Shown: positions 1 to 7,690 of the stretch, in pieces | Layout: every line of letters begins with the position of its first letter | Position numbering within the stretch: the stretch's first letter is position 1 | From: Microcaldota archaeon | GTDB taxonomy: Archaea; Micrarchaeota; Micrarchaeia; Micrarchaeales; CABMGC01 | Direction of reading: 5' to 3' | Length of the DNA stretch: 20,641 nt | Assembly: GCA_027449585.1 (NCBI GenBank) | Contig: DAIDLJ010000015.1 | Location: 1 to 20,641 of the forward strand | Notes under the pieces: generated by a model | The model's input: the letters and a program-made list of their open reading frames with translations, nothing else | The model's database searches: none | Told to the model about the DNA's origin: nothing | Program-made: the position numbers and the translations under genes

Positions 1-1562
1 ATTGTGAAGGCACTAAGCATTGCAAGGGGTATTGACAGGAGAGCATTGAACCTTATCACATGCATTTCAAGATACGCTGTGATTATGAAATAAGCCATAA
101 GGGATGCCATTCCAGGAGTAAGGTCGAATCTTAGTTTCGGTTTTCCACCAATAAGGCCGTGTGAATCGTAGACCTGTAGGAACATGTAAGGTATGAACAG
201 GATTATCAGGAGGAGTATGCCTATCATCCCATAACCTACAGTCCATATCGATTGTATAGATCCCAAGGTTACGCCACTTGGGCAGTTAAGGAATCCAGTA
301 GTTGAGGTAAAGAACATGATAAGATTTGGCAGGGCAGTAAATAGGTTTGGTCCAAAGCTGGTGTATAAGAATTGACATGTCGGCGGCTGTAGTTCCTGTG
401 TTGTAGATCCGAAGGATCCTGGCGCCGATACGAACCCGTTGCCCACAAACACAGTGTATATTGTACCAGATTGCAGGACGGCGAATGCTGACAATCCGAT
501 TATTGCAAATACGACAAGTAGTACAAACCTGTAGAGTGCATTGCCTGTGAATTCAATGCGCACAGATGTGAGATAATATGAAAATGCCCAGAAGGCTACA
601 AGTCCGAAATATATTGGCAGGAATGACAGATTTGACAGCATCTCGGAAGGGATTACTCCGGCGAATCTTGCAATCCTAACTGTTACGAACCAGATGGCAA
701 GTGAAAGCAGAAGGTACTTGCTGCCATCTATGAGTTTCTCCTTTCTGAATATGAATGCATAGGCGATAATGATTATGAAGCTAAGCATGAAGATAGCTTC
801 TACGAACGGCGCGCCGCTCCAGACGAGGTTTGCAAGGAGCAGCGAGATAGCTGCAAATACGGACATCTTTATCTTGCCGTTGCTACTCTCCTGCTTCATT
901 GTCTCTATCAGAAATATAAGCGCCATTATGAGAAATAAGCTAACGAAGCTATCTCCCCTGTACACCAGGGCGCTTGTCCTTGCGGCATTGCCCATGCTTA
1001 ATGCTATGAAGAATATCACTAGAAGTCCAAAGAGCTTGTCCTTGCTGATGTATCTGGAGAGTATGTATCCGGTGAGCAGCTCGAGAAGCGCAAAGACTAC
1101 TGGAAGCATGCGCATTATGGTGTAGTAACTTACGCTGCCTCCCAGAATGAAATACGGTATTAATGTAAGATAATATATTCCATGGGCCTCTGCTACCGGA
1201 TGATGCTGAGGATATCCGGAGATCCCAAGGGCTGCTGGGAACTGGAAGCCGTTGTTTACTATCGCCCTCATTGCAGTGAAATAATAGAAGCCGTCGGGCT
1301 CATAGAAGCCCTGAAGGTTGAGCATCGTGGTCCTGTAGTGCACTGCAAGGACCGCTATTACAATAACCGCTATTAAGAACAGGATATTTGGAATGTCAAG
1401 CCAGTCCGTCCAGCTTTGCGCAGTATGACCCTGAGTTTGTGGCTGCGCGCTTTGCGCGTGATGCTGCTCTCCTTGCACGTGATGATGCGTTTGCCCTTGA
1501 TGAGCAGAATGTGCATGCTCAGGCGCATCATGATGACTGTGGCTATGCTCATTTTCTTCCAA
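1..1562 (-). CDS. aglB: AglB/STT3-family oligosaccharyltransferase, 5' two thirds (partial)
   Basis: This is the membrane catalytic subunit that transfers a lipid-linked glycan to Asn of secreted proteins. I read the minus-strand frame codon by codon from 1562 to the window edge: about 520 residues, no stop. The first 46 residues are His-rich (13 His) and probably cytosolic. A hydrophobic segment starts near residue 60, followed by the first acidic motif EPDGFYY (88-94), where STT3/AglB carry their first metal-binding Asp. RGDSF (202-206) matches the second acidic loop motif. TTQE (387-390) followed by LQPP is the TIxE/SVSE motif of external loop 5. VIRFNA (R504) matches the conserved Arg region near the end of the membrane domain. 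The C-terminal globular domain with WWDYG lies beyond position 1. No ATG or GTG is available; the only reasonable start is TTG at 1562, since an in-frame TAA lies 13 codons upstream. A TATA-like box lies at 1598-1606. Confidence 0.86.
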   Translation of the reverse strand, partial: MEENEHSHSHHDAPEHAHSAHQGQTHHHVQGEQHHAQSAQPQTQGHTAQSWTDWLDIPNILFLIAVIVIAVLAVHYRTTMLNLQGFYEPDGFYYFTAMRAIVNNGFQFPAALGISGYPQHHPVAEAHGIYYLTLIPYFILGGSVSYYTIMRMLPVVFALLELLTGYILSRYISKDKLFGLLVIFFIALSMGNAARTSALVYRGDSFVSLFLIMALIFLIETMKQESSNGKIKMSVFAAISLLLANLVWSGAPFVEAIFMLSFIIIIAYAFIFRKEKLIDGSKYLLLSLAIWFVTVRIARFAGVIPSEMLSNLSFLPIYFGLVAFWAFSYYLTSVRIEFTGNALYRFVLLVVFAIIGLSAFAVLQSGTIYTVFVGNGFVSAPGSFGSTTQELQPPTCQFLYTSFGPNLFTALPNLIMFFTSTTGFLNCPSGVTLGSIQSIWTVGYGMIGILLLIILFIPYMFLQVYDSHGLIGGKPKLRFDLTPGMASLMAYFIITAYLEMHVIRFNALLSIPLAMLSAFT

Positions 1563-1597
1563 GAAGATCGACCGTTGTTTCCGTATTTGATTAACGA

Positions 1598-1606
1598 ATT
1601 ATATTG
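1598..1606 (-). promoter_or_regulatory. TATA-like box upstream of aglB
   Basis: The minus strand reads CAATATAAT within the 55-base gap between the trmI stop and the aglB TTG start. Archaeal spacing of about 26 bases from the box centre predicts a transcript start near 1576, about 14 bases before the TTG. This supports the TTG start and suggests that aglB can be transcribed separately from the topA-trmI unit. Confidence 0.45.
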
Positions 1607-1617
1607 AACGGGAAGGC

Positions 1618-2238
1618 TTAAAAAGCTCCTTGAGAATCTTTCTGGGGCTGCGTCTTTGCCGCAATTTGGGGCTCTGGTTTCCTTGCAAAAAGGAGGTAGG
1701 CTGTATGCCATATCCCAGTTGTCGACGGTCTTGTGCCCTCCTTCCTTACAAGCATGTCCCTGACTATTATCTCCACCGCATGCAGATCGTACATTCCTAT
1801 CTTCTCAGCCCTCTGGGCGAACTTCTTCATCTGCTCGGTGTGCGGCAGGTATCCTATGACCATTCCCCCAGGCTTTAGGGCCTTCTTTGCCGCGCTTAGG
1901 GCCTTATCGGATCCGGGCATGTCAAGGACCACCAGGTCTACATCCTTCTGTGAGATTCCCTTTGTCACGTCCTTGTTTATGAATTCTATGTTATCAAGGC
2001 CCAGATGCTGCCTGTTCTTTTCGCCTATCTCTATGAAGTCCTGCCTTATGTCGTAACTATAGACCTTCTTGCATATCCTGGCCAGGCTTACTGCAAGCCA
2101 TCCGCTGCCTGTTCCGGCATCGACGCATATGCTGTTCTTGTCTATTCCGGAATAGGATATGATTATGCCGATGTCCTTTGGCAATATCACCTGCGGTCCG
2201 CGCCTAAGCTTCCGGTAGATCTTTGAGTATATGAACAT
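1618..2238 (-). CDS. trmI: TrmI-like tRNA (adenine-57/58-N1)-methyltransferase, short form
   Basis: The 206-residue class I SAM methyltransferase should methylate N1 of A58 (and A57 in archaea) in the tRNA T-loop, as a tetramer in the family. Visible signatures are RRGPQVILPKDIG (12-24), the TrmI linker before the Rossmann fold; motif I DAGTGSGWLA (40-49); an acidic residue after strand 2 (D63); motif IV LDMPG (105-109); and the C-terminal RPSTTGIWHTAYLLF (170-184), which binds next to the active site in TrmI/Trm61. Family members are about 250 residues and begin with a small beta-barrel domain, which is absent here. The start cannot move upstream: the preceding in-frame codon is the topA stop (TGA at 2239-2241), directly abutting this ATG. 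It is therefore the third gene of the membrane protein-topA-trmI unit, translated by re-initiation or coupling. Confidence 0.85.
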   Translation of the reverse strand: MFIYSKIYRKLRRGPQVILPKDIGIIISYSGIDKNSICVDAGTGSGWLAVSLARICKKVYSYDIRQDFIEIGEKNRQHLGLDNIEFINKDVTKGISQKDVDLVVLDMPGSDKALSAAKKALKPGGMVIGYLPHTEQMKKFAQRAEKIGMYDLHAVEIIVRDMLVRKEGTRPSTTGIWHTAYLLFARKPEPQIAAKTQPQKDSQGAF

Positions 2239-4488
2239 TCACTGCACCTGCTGCTCCGTGGTCTTCTTTGTGGCCCTTGGTTTTCTGGCCTTCTTTGGCG
2301 GTGCTTTCTTTTTCTTTGCTTCTGCAGCTGCCACCTTTACTTTCTTGGTCTCCTTGGCAACTGGCTGTGCAGGCTTAGTAGGCATGACTTCTTGGGAGGC
2401 TGGAGCTGCGCCCTTGAGCTCGGATGCCTTCTTTACCTCTGTTGCAGGCTTGCCCCAGTCCTTCTTCGAGACGCAGTTGGGATCTAGATCCATCTCGAAA
2501 GGCCTTCTCCCTTTCCTAAAGACCTTTATCTTGGGCGTATTGCACAGCTCGCAGATCTTGCCCGTGGCGACTATCTTTGCATTCTGCGGAACCGAGTATG
2601 TATTTGTGCATTTTGGATAGTTAGAGCAGCCTATGAAGTTCTTTCCTGCCTTGGACCTACGAAGTATCAGGTTCCCGCCGTCCAGCTTGCATGGGCCGAT
2701 GAGGCTCGAATTCTCACTCTCCTTTAGGCCTTTTAGGAGCTCTGAGCCTATCTCGGCCTCCTTGCCCTTGAACTTGCCTATCAATCCGGTTATTATCTCC
2801 TTGCCCTCAGTTATCACGGCATCCTTGGTGGCAGATCCCTTCTGTATCTTCTCCATGTCTGTCTCGAGCTTCTTGGTGAGCTCCTCGTCTAGTATGTCTG
2901 GGCAATATCCGGCGAGCGCGTTGTATACGCTAAGTCCGAACTCCGTTACCTCTATGCTCGATCCCTTTACGTAATCCCTCCTAAAGAGCGTATCTATTAT
3001 CTCCGCCCTTGTAGCCTTGGTGCCAAGGTCCTTGCTCTCAAGAAGCGAGATGAGGCTCGCCTTGCTAAACCTCTTTGAAGGAAGAGTCTTGAGCGACTTC
3101 AAGTCAACCTTGTCAGGCTTGATCTTCTCTGCGACTTCGAACTGCGGCAGTGGGTTGTCCTTCGGGGTGAAGTATTTGTAGATGTCTATCCATCCCCTAA
3201 AGAGCGTTGATTCTCCCTGCGCGCGGTACTCGTCTCCTCCGACGTCTATTGAGACCTTCTTTAGCTCGGATTTGGAGTAATCGCCAAAGCATGCGAGGAA
3301 TCGCCTTGTTATGAGGTCGTATATCCTGTTCTCCTCGTCATTTAGTTTCTTTGGGTCCTCCCCGGTAGGATATATGGCCGGGTGCGCCTCGTCTGTCTTT
3401 GCGCCCTCCGCTGGCCTGAACCTCTTTTCGTTTATGAGCTTTGTTGCGTGCTCCGAATACTGGGGCATCTTTGAGAGTGATGTAAGTATCCTTGGGAGAT
3501 TAAGAGTCGGCGGTAGCTTCTGGGATGATGTCCTTGGATATGAGATGTACGAGCGCTCATAGAGTATCTGCGCGATTGCAAGCGTCCTTGAGGGATCTAT
3601 GTGGAAGACCCTGCTGGCCTCAAGCTGCAGCGATGTCAGATCGAACGGGGGAAACGGCCTTGAACCCCTCTCCTCCTTCTCAACGGATTTGACGGCTATT
3701 GCGCTGGCTTTTGCCTTCTCAAATGAGCTGTCTGCAGCATCCTTCTCGAATATCTCCCTGCTTACGGCCTCGAAGTTTACCCCCTTTGCAGTTATCACTA
3801 TCTTCCAGTAAGGCCTCGGCGCGAAGTTCTTTATCTCAAGCTCCCTTTTTGCAAGTATTCCAAGGGTAGGTCCCTGAACCCTGCCTATGCTCAGCGTCTT
3901 TCTTATCCCTTTTGTGTATATTGCTGTCATGAGCGCCCTGCTCATGTTTATTCCCCACATCCAGTCGAGCTTGTGCCTGGTCTCTCCGGCGTCAAAGTTG
4001 AGGTGGTCGAACTCATCGAGCTTCTCGTACGACTCGATAAGATCCGCATTGGTCGTCGTTGAGAAGCGCATCCTCTTTAGATTTGCACTTTGCAGAGGCG
4101 CATTCACGTTCTTGTTTATTACCTGCTTGAGTATGTTAGTGCCTATAACCGTTCCCTCGATGTCGTAGTCGCATGCGTTGATGAAGAAGCTGCACTGCCT
4201 TCCCACGATCTCTATCGCATCGAGATATCTCTTGGTGAAGTATGCGCCGGTGCTGACCTTGTACGAAGGCGTCCACTCTATGTCGAATGTTGGCACCTTG
4301 TTTGGCCCTACCTGTGTAAGTGTGAAGAGATGGCCTGCCGCTGCGACAACGAAGATCTGGTCGGTGCCTTTTGTGACGACATAGTACCTTATCCCATTGA
4401 GGTTCTCGGTCCTGGGCCTTGACTCTCCCAGTGCCATCGCTATCCTTATGGCTACGCTTGGCTTTTCCGCCACTATAAGCTTGTTCAT
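2239..4488 (-). CDS. topA: Type IA DNA topoisomerase
   Basis: This 749-residue enzyme passes single DNA strands through a 5'-phosphotyrosyl break to relax negative supercoils or decatenate DNA. The Toprim domain opens the protein, with catalytic E8 in AEKPS and the acidic triad D107-x-D109-x-E111 in CDYDIEG. The active-site tyrosine is Y317 in SYPRTSS. The family's conserved H-x-A-I-x-P-T-G stretch is at 369-376. A zinc-ribbon-like tail region has C600, C621 and C627, one Cys short of a full finger, then C646, C649 and C672. The last 50 or so residues are Lys/Ala/Pro-rich and resemble a histone H1-type tail. Seven bases separate its ATG from the stop of the upstream small membrane protein, and the trmI ATG follows its TGA with no gap. 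Archaeal members are also named topoisomerase III. Confidence 0.95.
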   Translation of the reverse strand: MNKLIVAEKPSVAIRIAMALGESRPRTENLNGIRYYVVTKGTDQIFVVAAAGHLFTLTQVGPNKVPTFDIEWTPSYKVSTGAYFTKRYLDAIEIVGRQCSFFINACDYDIEGTVIGTNILKQVINKNVNAPLQSANLKRMRFSTTTNADLIESYEKLDEFDHLNFDAGETRHKLDWMWGINMSRALMTAIYTKGIRKTLSIGRVQGPTLGILAKRELEIKNFAPRPYWKIVITAKGVNFEAVSREIFEKDAADSSFEKAKASAIAVKSVEKEERGSRPFPPFDLTSLQLEASRVFHIDPSRTLAIAQILYERSYISYPRTSSQKLPPTLNLPRILTSLSKMPQYSEHATKLINEKRFRPAEGAKTDEAHPAIYPTGEDPKKLNDEENRIYDLITRRFLACFGDYSKSELKKVSIDVGGDEYRAQGESTLFRGWIDIYKYFTPKDNPLPQFEVAEKIKPDKVDLKSLKTLPSKRFSKASLISLLESKDLGTKATRAEIIDTLFRRDYVKGSSIEVTEFGLSVYNALAGYCPDILDEELTKKLETDMEKIQKGSATKDAVITEGKEIITGLIGKFKGKEAEIGSELLKGLKESENSSLIGPCKLDGGNLILRRSKAGKNFIGCSNYPKCTNTYSVPQNAKIVATGKICELCNTPKIKVFRKGRRPFEMDLDPNCVSKKDWGKPATEVKKASELKGAAPASQEVMPTKPAQPVAKETKKVKVAAAEAKKKKAPPKKARKPRATKKTTEQQVQ

Positions 4489-4495
4489 GTTCTAC

Positions 4496-4720
4496 TTACC
4501 TGTTATTGCCTTTGCCCTTTGTGGCAGGCTTATTCTGCCCGTCGCCCGACGCCGAGAGGCTGCGCGATAGATAAAAGCCCAGCGCCACTGCGATGAGAGT
4601 GGATATGTAGAAGAACAGTAGCAGGTTCATCAAAAATAGCGCTATTGAAAGAACGCTGAAGAATACCACACCTATTGAGACGAAAAGAAGCCTCTGTTCG
4701 TCCTGCTTTTTCGACATCAT
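4496..4720 (-). CDS. Small two-helix membrane protein, unknown function
   Basis: This 74-residue protein is not recognised. A charged N-terminus (MMSKKQDEQR) is followed by a nearly continuous hydrophobic stretch from about residue 11 to 50 that can form two transmembrane helices, and then by a polar, Lys-rich tail. It is the promoter-proximal gene of the unit that continues into topA, 7 bases downstream, so it is probably always co-transcribed with topA. Two adjacent ATGs exist; the outer one, at 4720, lies about 4 bases from the transcript start predicted from the TATA-like box at 4746-4755. It is credible as a gene because of its position, promoter and clean hydrophobic pattern. Confidence 0.6.
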   Translation of the reverse strand: MMSKKQDEQRLLFVSIGVVFFSVLSIALFLMNLLLFFYISTLIAVALGFYLSRSLSASGDGQNKPATKGKGNNR

Positions 4721-4814
4721 AATCTAGTATAGTATAATATACAAGTTTAATATATCCAGCGCCTTCGCAATCCATAAATATCATGGATTTCCAGATTCTC
4801 CTATAATTGATTAG
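4721..4814. promoter_or_regulatory. Divergent promoter region between the topA unit and the 704-aa gene
   Basis: This AT-rich gap carries a TATA-like box for each direction. For the leftward unit, the minus strand reads ATATATTAAA (4746-4755), predicting a start near 4724, almost at the ATG (4720). For the rightward gene, CATAAATAT (4773-4781) predicts a start near 4803, about 12 bases before the ATG at 4815. Further AT-rich sequence at 4727-4742 could be a second leftward box. No clear Shine-Dalgarno sequence is seen for either gene. Confidence 0.5.
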
Positions 4815-6929
4815 ATGCTGCTTGAAAAGAACAGGTCCGATCTGCATGCGCCTGCATGGTTTTGCCATGAGATGCTCAGGCGCGTGGTTACTGAGAGGGC
4901 TCTTGATGACGGGCTGATCACCAGAATAGAAAAACTGGCTGAGGGATACAAAATTGGTAGTGGCAAGTTCGCCGATGAAGCAGAGCGCAGGGAGCGATCC
5001 TTCATACGCGCAATGACCAAGATCATTGAGTATTCAGAGGGAGACGAGCTGGTTAACCGGGTGCTAGACGGTATTGGAAGAACCGACGAAAGAAGCCTTT
5101 ACAATACGGCACTAGCGATGAGGGAGGTGATTGAAGCTTATCCTGTTGATAAGAGGAAAGGCATGGACAAGCTCTATGAAGTACAGGCAGTAATGGATAG
5201 ATATCATGGAGGGTCTGCCCACAACATCGGAATTTTCCTGACGACGTCAATTAATAAAGGGAACGAGGAGGGTTTTGATTCGTTATGCAGGACATTTGGA
5301 TCTGAAGAGATAATAGGCATCTCAAATTACTTTGAGGATTCGGATAGGATGGAAGGAGCAAAAATCAGCGGGAGCGGAAGCCTTTTCTACAATACCACAG
5401 ATCTTGTTGTCTCGCAAAGCGTTGCGAGCGGCGAGCTTGCAATGGACAGCGCGACGCTGCTGGGCAAGAAGAACATGGATGGTTACTTTTTCGCAAACGT
5501 AATAGGTTATGTGGCCGTCGATGGACATGCTGACATGGAGCTCGCACTGGATGCAGCCAGACTCTTGAAAAAAAAGCATGTGATGCTGTTGTCGGAGAAT
5601 CCCGCGGGAAATGTGGCGCGGCTTGAATGGGCTGCAATATGCGATGCAATCTCTAACGCTTCAATAGTATCTGATTCGGTAGGTGTTAGAAAAATCTTGA
5701 ACCTTGCCGACTCATTAAGCGCGGAGGATTTCCTTGCGCTCAGCAGGGTTATTGGAGTTTATGACGGGGGGAGGGGCAGTAACAAGCTTAAAAAGTTCCT
5801 CGATAATGGGCTAGATGTGCTCTTTGAAAGTGGCGTGCGCAAAGAAGCGATATTCATGACGGACATATTTCTTGAATCTACATTAAAGCTCCCCGCGCCC
5901 AATTTAGGCGAAACCGGCATGGATGGGCAAGCGAGCCTGAGAAGGTATCTTGGCCAGGTATACGAACATGTCAGGAGGAACTATCGCATAAATCCTGAAC
6001 TTGATGAGTTAGTGCTCTTCGCTATGACACATGCCGTACCAAAGAGGCAGCTTGCAGCCCTTGTGCGTTCAAATCCTGATAGTAACGTGAAGTACTATAG
6101 CATGGATGTGAGCGGCGGCGTATTCGGGATAAGCTTCACTGAGGAAGAGATGAAAGGCCATGTTGTCACGGCACTTATTGGGTCACGTGACAGGGAAAGA
6201 GAGGCGGTTGCAGTCGATGCCCTCAGAAGAGTGGTAGGAGAGGCAGTGACAAACAAGGCAAGAACAAAAATGAGGACCACGTATAGGAATGAGAGAAAGA
6301 GAATTGCAGGAATATTCAATGATCAGAAACATAGTGAGATTGAGAAAATAGAAATTGCATTCTCTATGCTTGGTAAGATACCTGACGCCTCTGTGCTTGA
6401 TGCGCGCATGGCGATCGGCTACAAGCTGGCCGTGGTCAATGACGCAAAGTATGTCAGGGCTGCCGAATCGAAGAACCCGCTTAGTTATAATAGCGCAATA
6501 CAGCATGCATGCACCTATCTTCCCGACCCGATTGAGAATAGCATATTTGAATACTGCAAGGACGAGCGCTTTGTTCTGGTAAAGTATGGCATTGGGGATA
6601 AGACCAATGGAAGTGCAATATGCTATATGGAAGGCAGCACATTCCTCGTCGACTCGGTGGAGGGCAACGCAGTGATGAGAAGGGACAATATATTCGAGAT
6701 AGTGTATGACGACCTTATTGCGAGGGCCTCTGAGAAAGGATCTGAAAGGATAGCCTTCGGAACATATCCTGATGGCAACGTGACCGCGCAGAAGTTCGTC
6801 GAATACATCAAGGGCAAGGACCTCAAGATAGGGCCGGTGTGGCTGAAGCTTGATACAAAAGGGTATCTTGAGGCAGGCTACTCAGACCATGTCTACGTGC
6901 TGGATCTAAAGGAATCGGCTAGAAGCTGA
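4815..6929 (+). CDS. 704-aa orphan soluble protein with possible C-terminal GNAT-like fold
   Basis: I do not recognise this 704-residue protein as a member of a named family. It has no signal peptide or membrane segment. The first 500 or so residues look mostly helical, with amphipathic stretches rich in Ala, Leu, Glu and Arg, which could be a helical-repeat or scaffold body. A basic segment around KARTKMRTTYRNERKR (about 476-495) precedes the last third. From about residue 570 to 690 the pattern changes to alternating strands and helices (RFVLVKYG, SAICYMEG, FLVDSVEG, then a long helix and RIAFG). That is compatible with an acetyltransferase-like (GNAT) fold, but I see no clear acetyl-CoA loop. 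It has its own promoter and is followed 43 bases later by the half-transporter pair. The open frame, normal codon use and TATA spacing make it a real gene; its function is unknown. Confidence 0.8.
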   Translation: MLLEKNRSDLHAPAWFCHEMLRRVVTERALDDGLITRIEKLAEGYKIGSGKFADEAERRERSFIRAMTKIIEYSEGDELVNRVLDGIGRTDERSLYNTALAMREVIEAYPVDKRKGMDKLYEVQAVMDRYHGGSAHNIGIFLTTSINKGNEEGFDSLCRTFGSEEIIGISNYFEDSDRMEGAKISGSGSLFYNTTDLVVSQSVASGELAMDSATLLGKKNMDGYFFANVIGYVAVDGHADMELALDAARLLKKKHVMLLSENPAGNVARLEWAAICDAISNASIVSDSVGVRKILNLADSLSAEDFLALSRVIGVYDGGRGSNKLKKFLDNGLDVLFESGVRKEAIFMTDIFLESTLKLPAPNLGETGMDGQASLRRYLGQVYEHVRRNYRINPELDELVLFAMTHAVPKRQLAALVRSNPDSNVKYYSMDVSGGVFGISFTEEEMKGHVVTALIGSRDREREAVAVDALRRVVGEAVTNKARTKMRTTYRNERKRIAGIFNDQKHSEIEKIEIAFSMLGKIPDASVLDARMAIGYKLAVVNDAKYVRAAESKNPLSYNSAIQHACTYLPDPIENSIFEYCKDERFVLVKYGIGDKTNGSAICYMEGSTFLVDSVEGNAVMRRDNIFEIVYDDLIARASEKGSERIAFGTYPDGNVTAQKFVEYIKGKDLKIGPVWLKLDTKGYLEAGYSDHVYVLDLKESARS

Positions 6930-6943
6930 ATCCTACCCTTAAC

Positions 6944-6952
6944 TTATTATAT
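6944..6952 (+). promoter_or_regulatory. TATA-like box for the DMT half-transporter pair
   Basis: TTATTATAT lies in the 43-base gap after the 704-aa gene. Its centre is about 25 bases from the ATG at 6973, so the transcript is predicted to be leaderless. The run of five T just after it (6952-6956) could also act as an archaeal U-tract terminator for the upstream gene. Confidence 0.4.
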
Positions 6953-6972
6953 TTTTCATCAAAGAATTAGTC

Positions 6973-7338
6973 ATGCTTGCAGTAGTCGATGTGATATTCC
7001 TAACGCTCGTTGCGGCTGCGCTTGTGGCCTACGCGCAGTACGTATTCAAGAGGACCATACCCAAGTTCAAGTTCAGCATAAAAGGCGTGATTAAGCTCGC
7101 AACAAACCGCGGCTTTGTAATAGGCGCGTTGATATACGCAGTCGGACTTGTCTTCTACCTCCTTGCACTAGGGTCGGACCAGCTCTCCTTTGTCTATCCG
7201 GCATTCTCAAGCACGTTCATATTCGTGATACTGATATCTCACTTCAAACTTAAGGAGAGGATAAGCCCGGTGAGACTTGCAGGAGTGGCCATGATACTGA
7301 TCGGGATAGCTCTTGTCTCATCGCTATTGGTGATATGA
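6973..7338 (+). CDS. DMT/SMR-type half-transporter, subunit A
   Basis: This 121-residue membrane protein has four predicted helices (about 3-22, 46-66, 71-90 and 101-120), half the size of an EamA transporter. The final segment, GVAMILIGIALV, fits the repeated unit of the drug/metabolite transporter superfamily, as does LGSDQLSFVYPAF, which resembles the ArnE/ArnF and EmrE loop. The membrane-embedded Glu of EmrE helix 1 is absent, with AYAQYVFKR in that region, so proton-coupled multidrug export is less likely than lipid-linked substrate flipping. Its TGA overlaps the ATG of the next gene in ATGA, so the two halves are translated together and probably pair. The substrate cannot be told from sequence. 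Confidence 0.8.
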   Translation: MLAVVDVIFLTLVAAALVAYAQYVFKRTIPKFKFSIKGVIKLATNRGFVIGALIYAVGLVFYLLALGSDQLSFVYPAFSSTFIFVILISHFKLKERISPVRLAGVAMILIGIALVSSLLVI

Positions 7339-7676
7339 TGGATGACAGCAAGTCGCTTTTCGTAATGCTGCTGGTCGTAAGCACGCTTCTTGGCAGCCTG
7401 GGCCAGCTCTTCTTCAAGATAGGAGTCGATTCGAGCAGCGCGTACGGACTTGTGGAGTTCATCCTTGCCGGGGCAGTGGCATACGGAATCGCCACGCTCA
7501 TATACCTCTACATACTCGGAAGGTCCACCCTAAGCTGGACGTATGGCTTTGTAGGCTTTAGCTACATATTCACTACGATACTTGCCTTCTTCGTGCTCAA
7601 GGAGAACGTGATGCTTGGGAGATGGATTGGCGTTGTCGTGATCGCAATCGGCACTGCGCTCATAGGAATGAGTTGA
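7335..7676 (+). CDS. DMT/SMR-type half-transporter, subunit B
   Basis: The 113-residue partner of the preceding gene also has four helices (about 7-26, 37-60, 65-87 and 92-112). STLLGSLGQLFFKIG (16-30) is the classical helix-1 pattern of the ArnE/ArnF and EamA half units, and GVVVIAIGTALIG closes helix 4. Two adjacent ATGs start the frame; the first forms the 4-base overlap with subunit A. Charge placement differs between the two proteins (A has basic loops, B an acidic N-terminus), as expected if they insert in opposite orientations as an antiparallel heterodimer. It converges on the mscS gene with 14 bases between stops. Confidence 0.8.
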   Translation: MMDDSKSLFVMLLVVSTLLGSLGQLFFKIGVDSSSAYGLVEFILAGAVAYGIATLIYLYILGRSTLSWTYGFVGFSYIFTTILAFFVLKENVMLGRWIGVVVIAIGTALIGMS

Positions 7677-7690
7677 GCAGACTTATGGAT

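Noticed and set aside
769..1125. Plus-strand 118-codon frame with some hydrophobic stretches
   Set aside because: It lies entirely antisense to the aglB membrane helices; antisense of hydrophobic codons often yields such frames. There is no promoter and no family match.
1373..1711. Minus-strand 112-codon open frame across the aglB start
   Set aside because: It overlaps the 3' end of trmI and the His-rich 5' end of aglB in another frame, and its protein has no coherent pattern. The frame reading into the AglB membrane domain is clearly the coding one.
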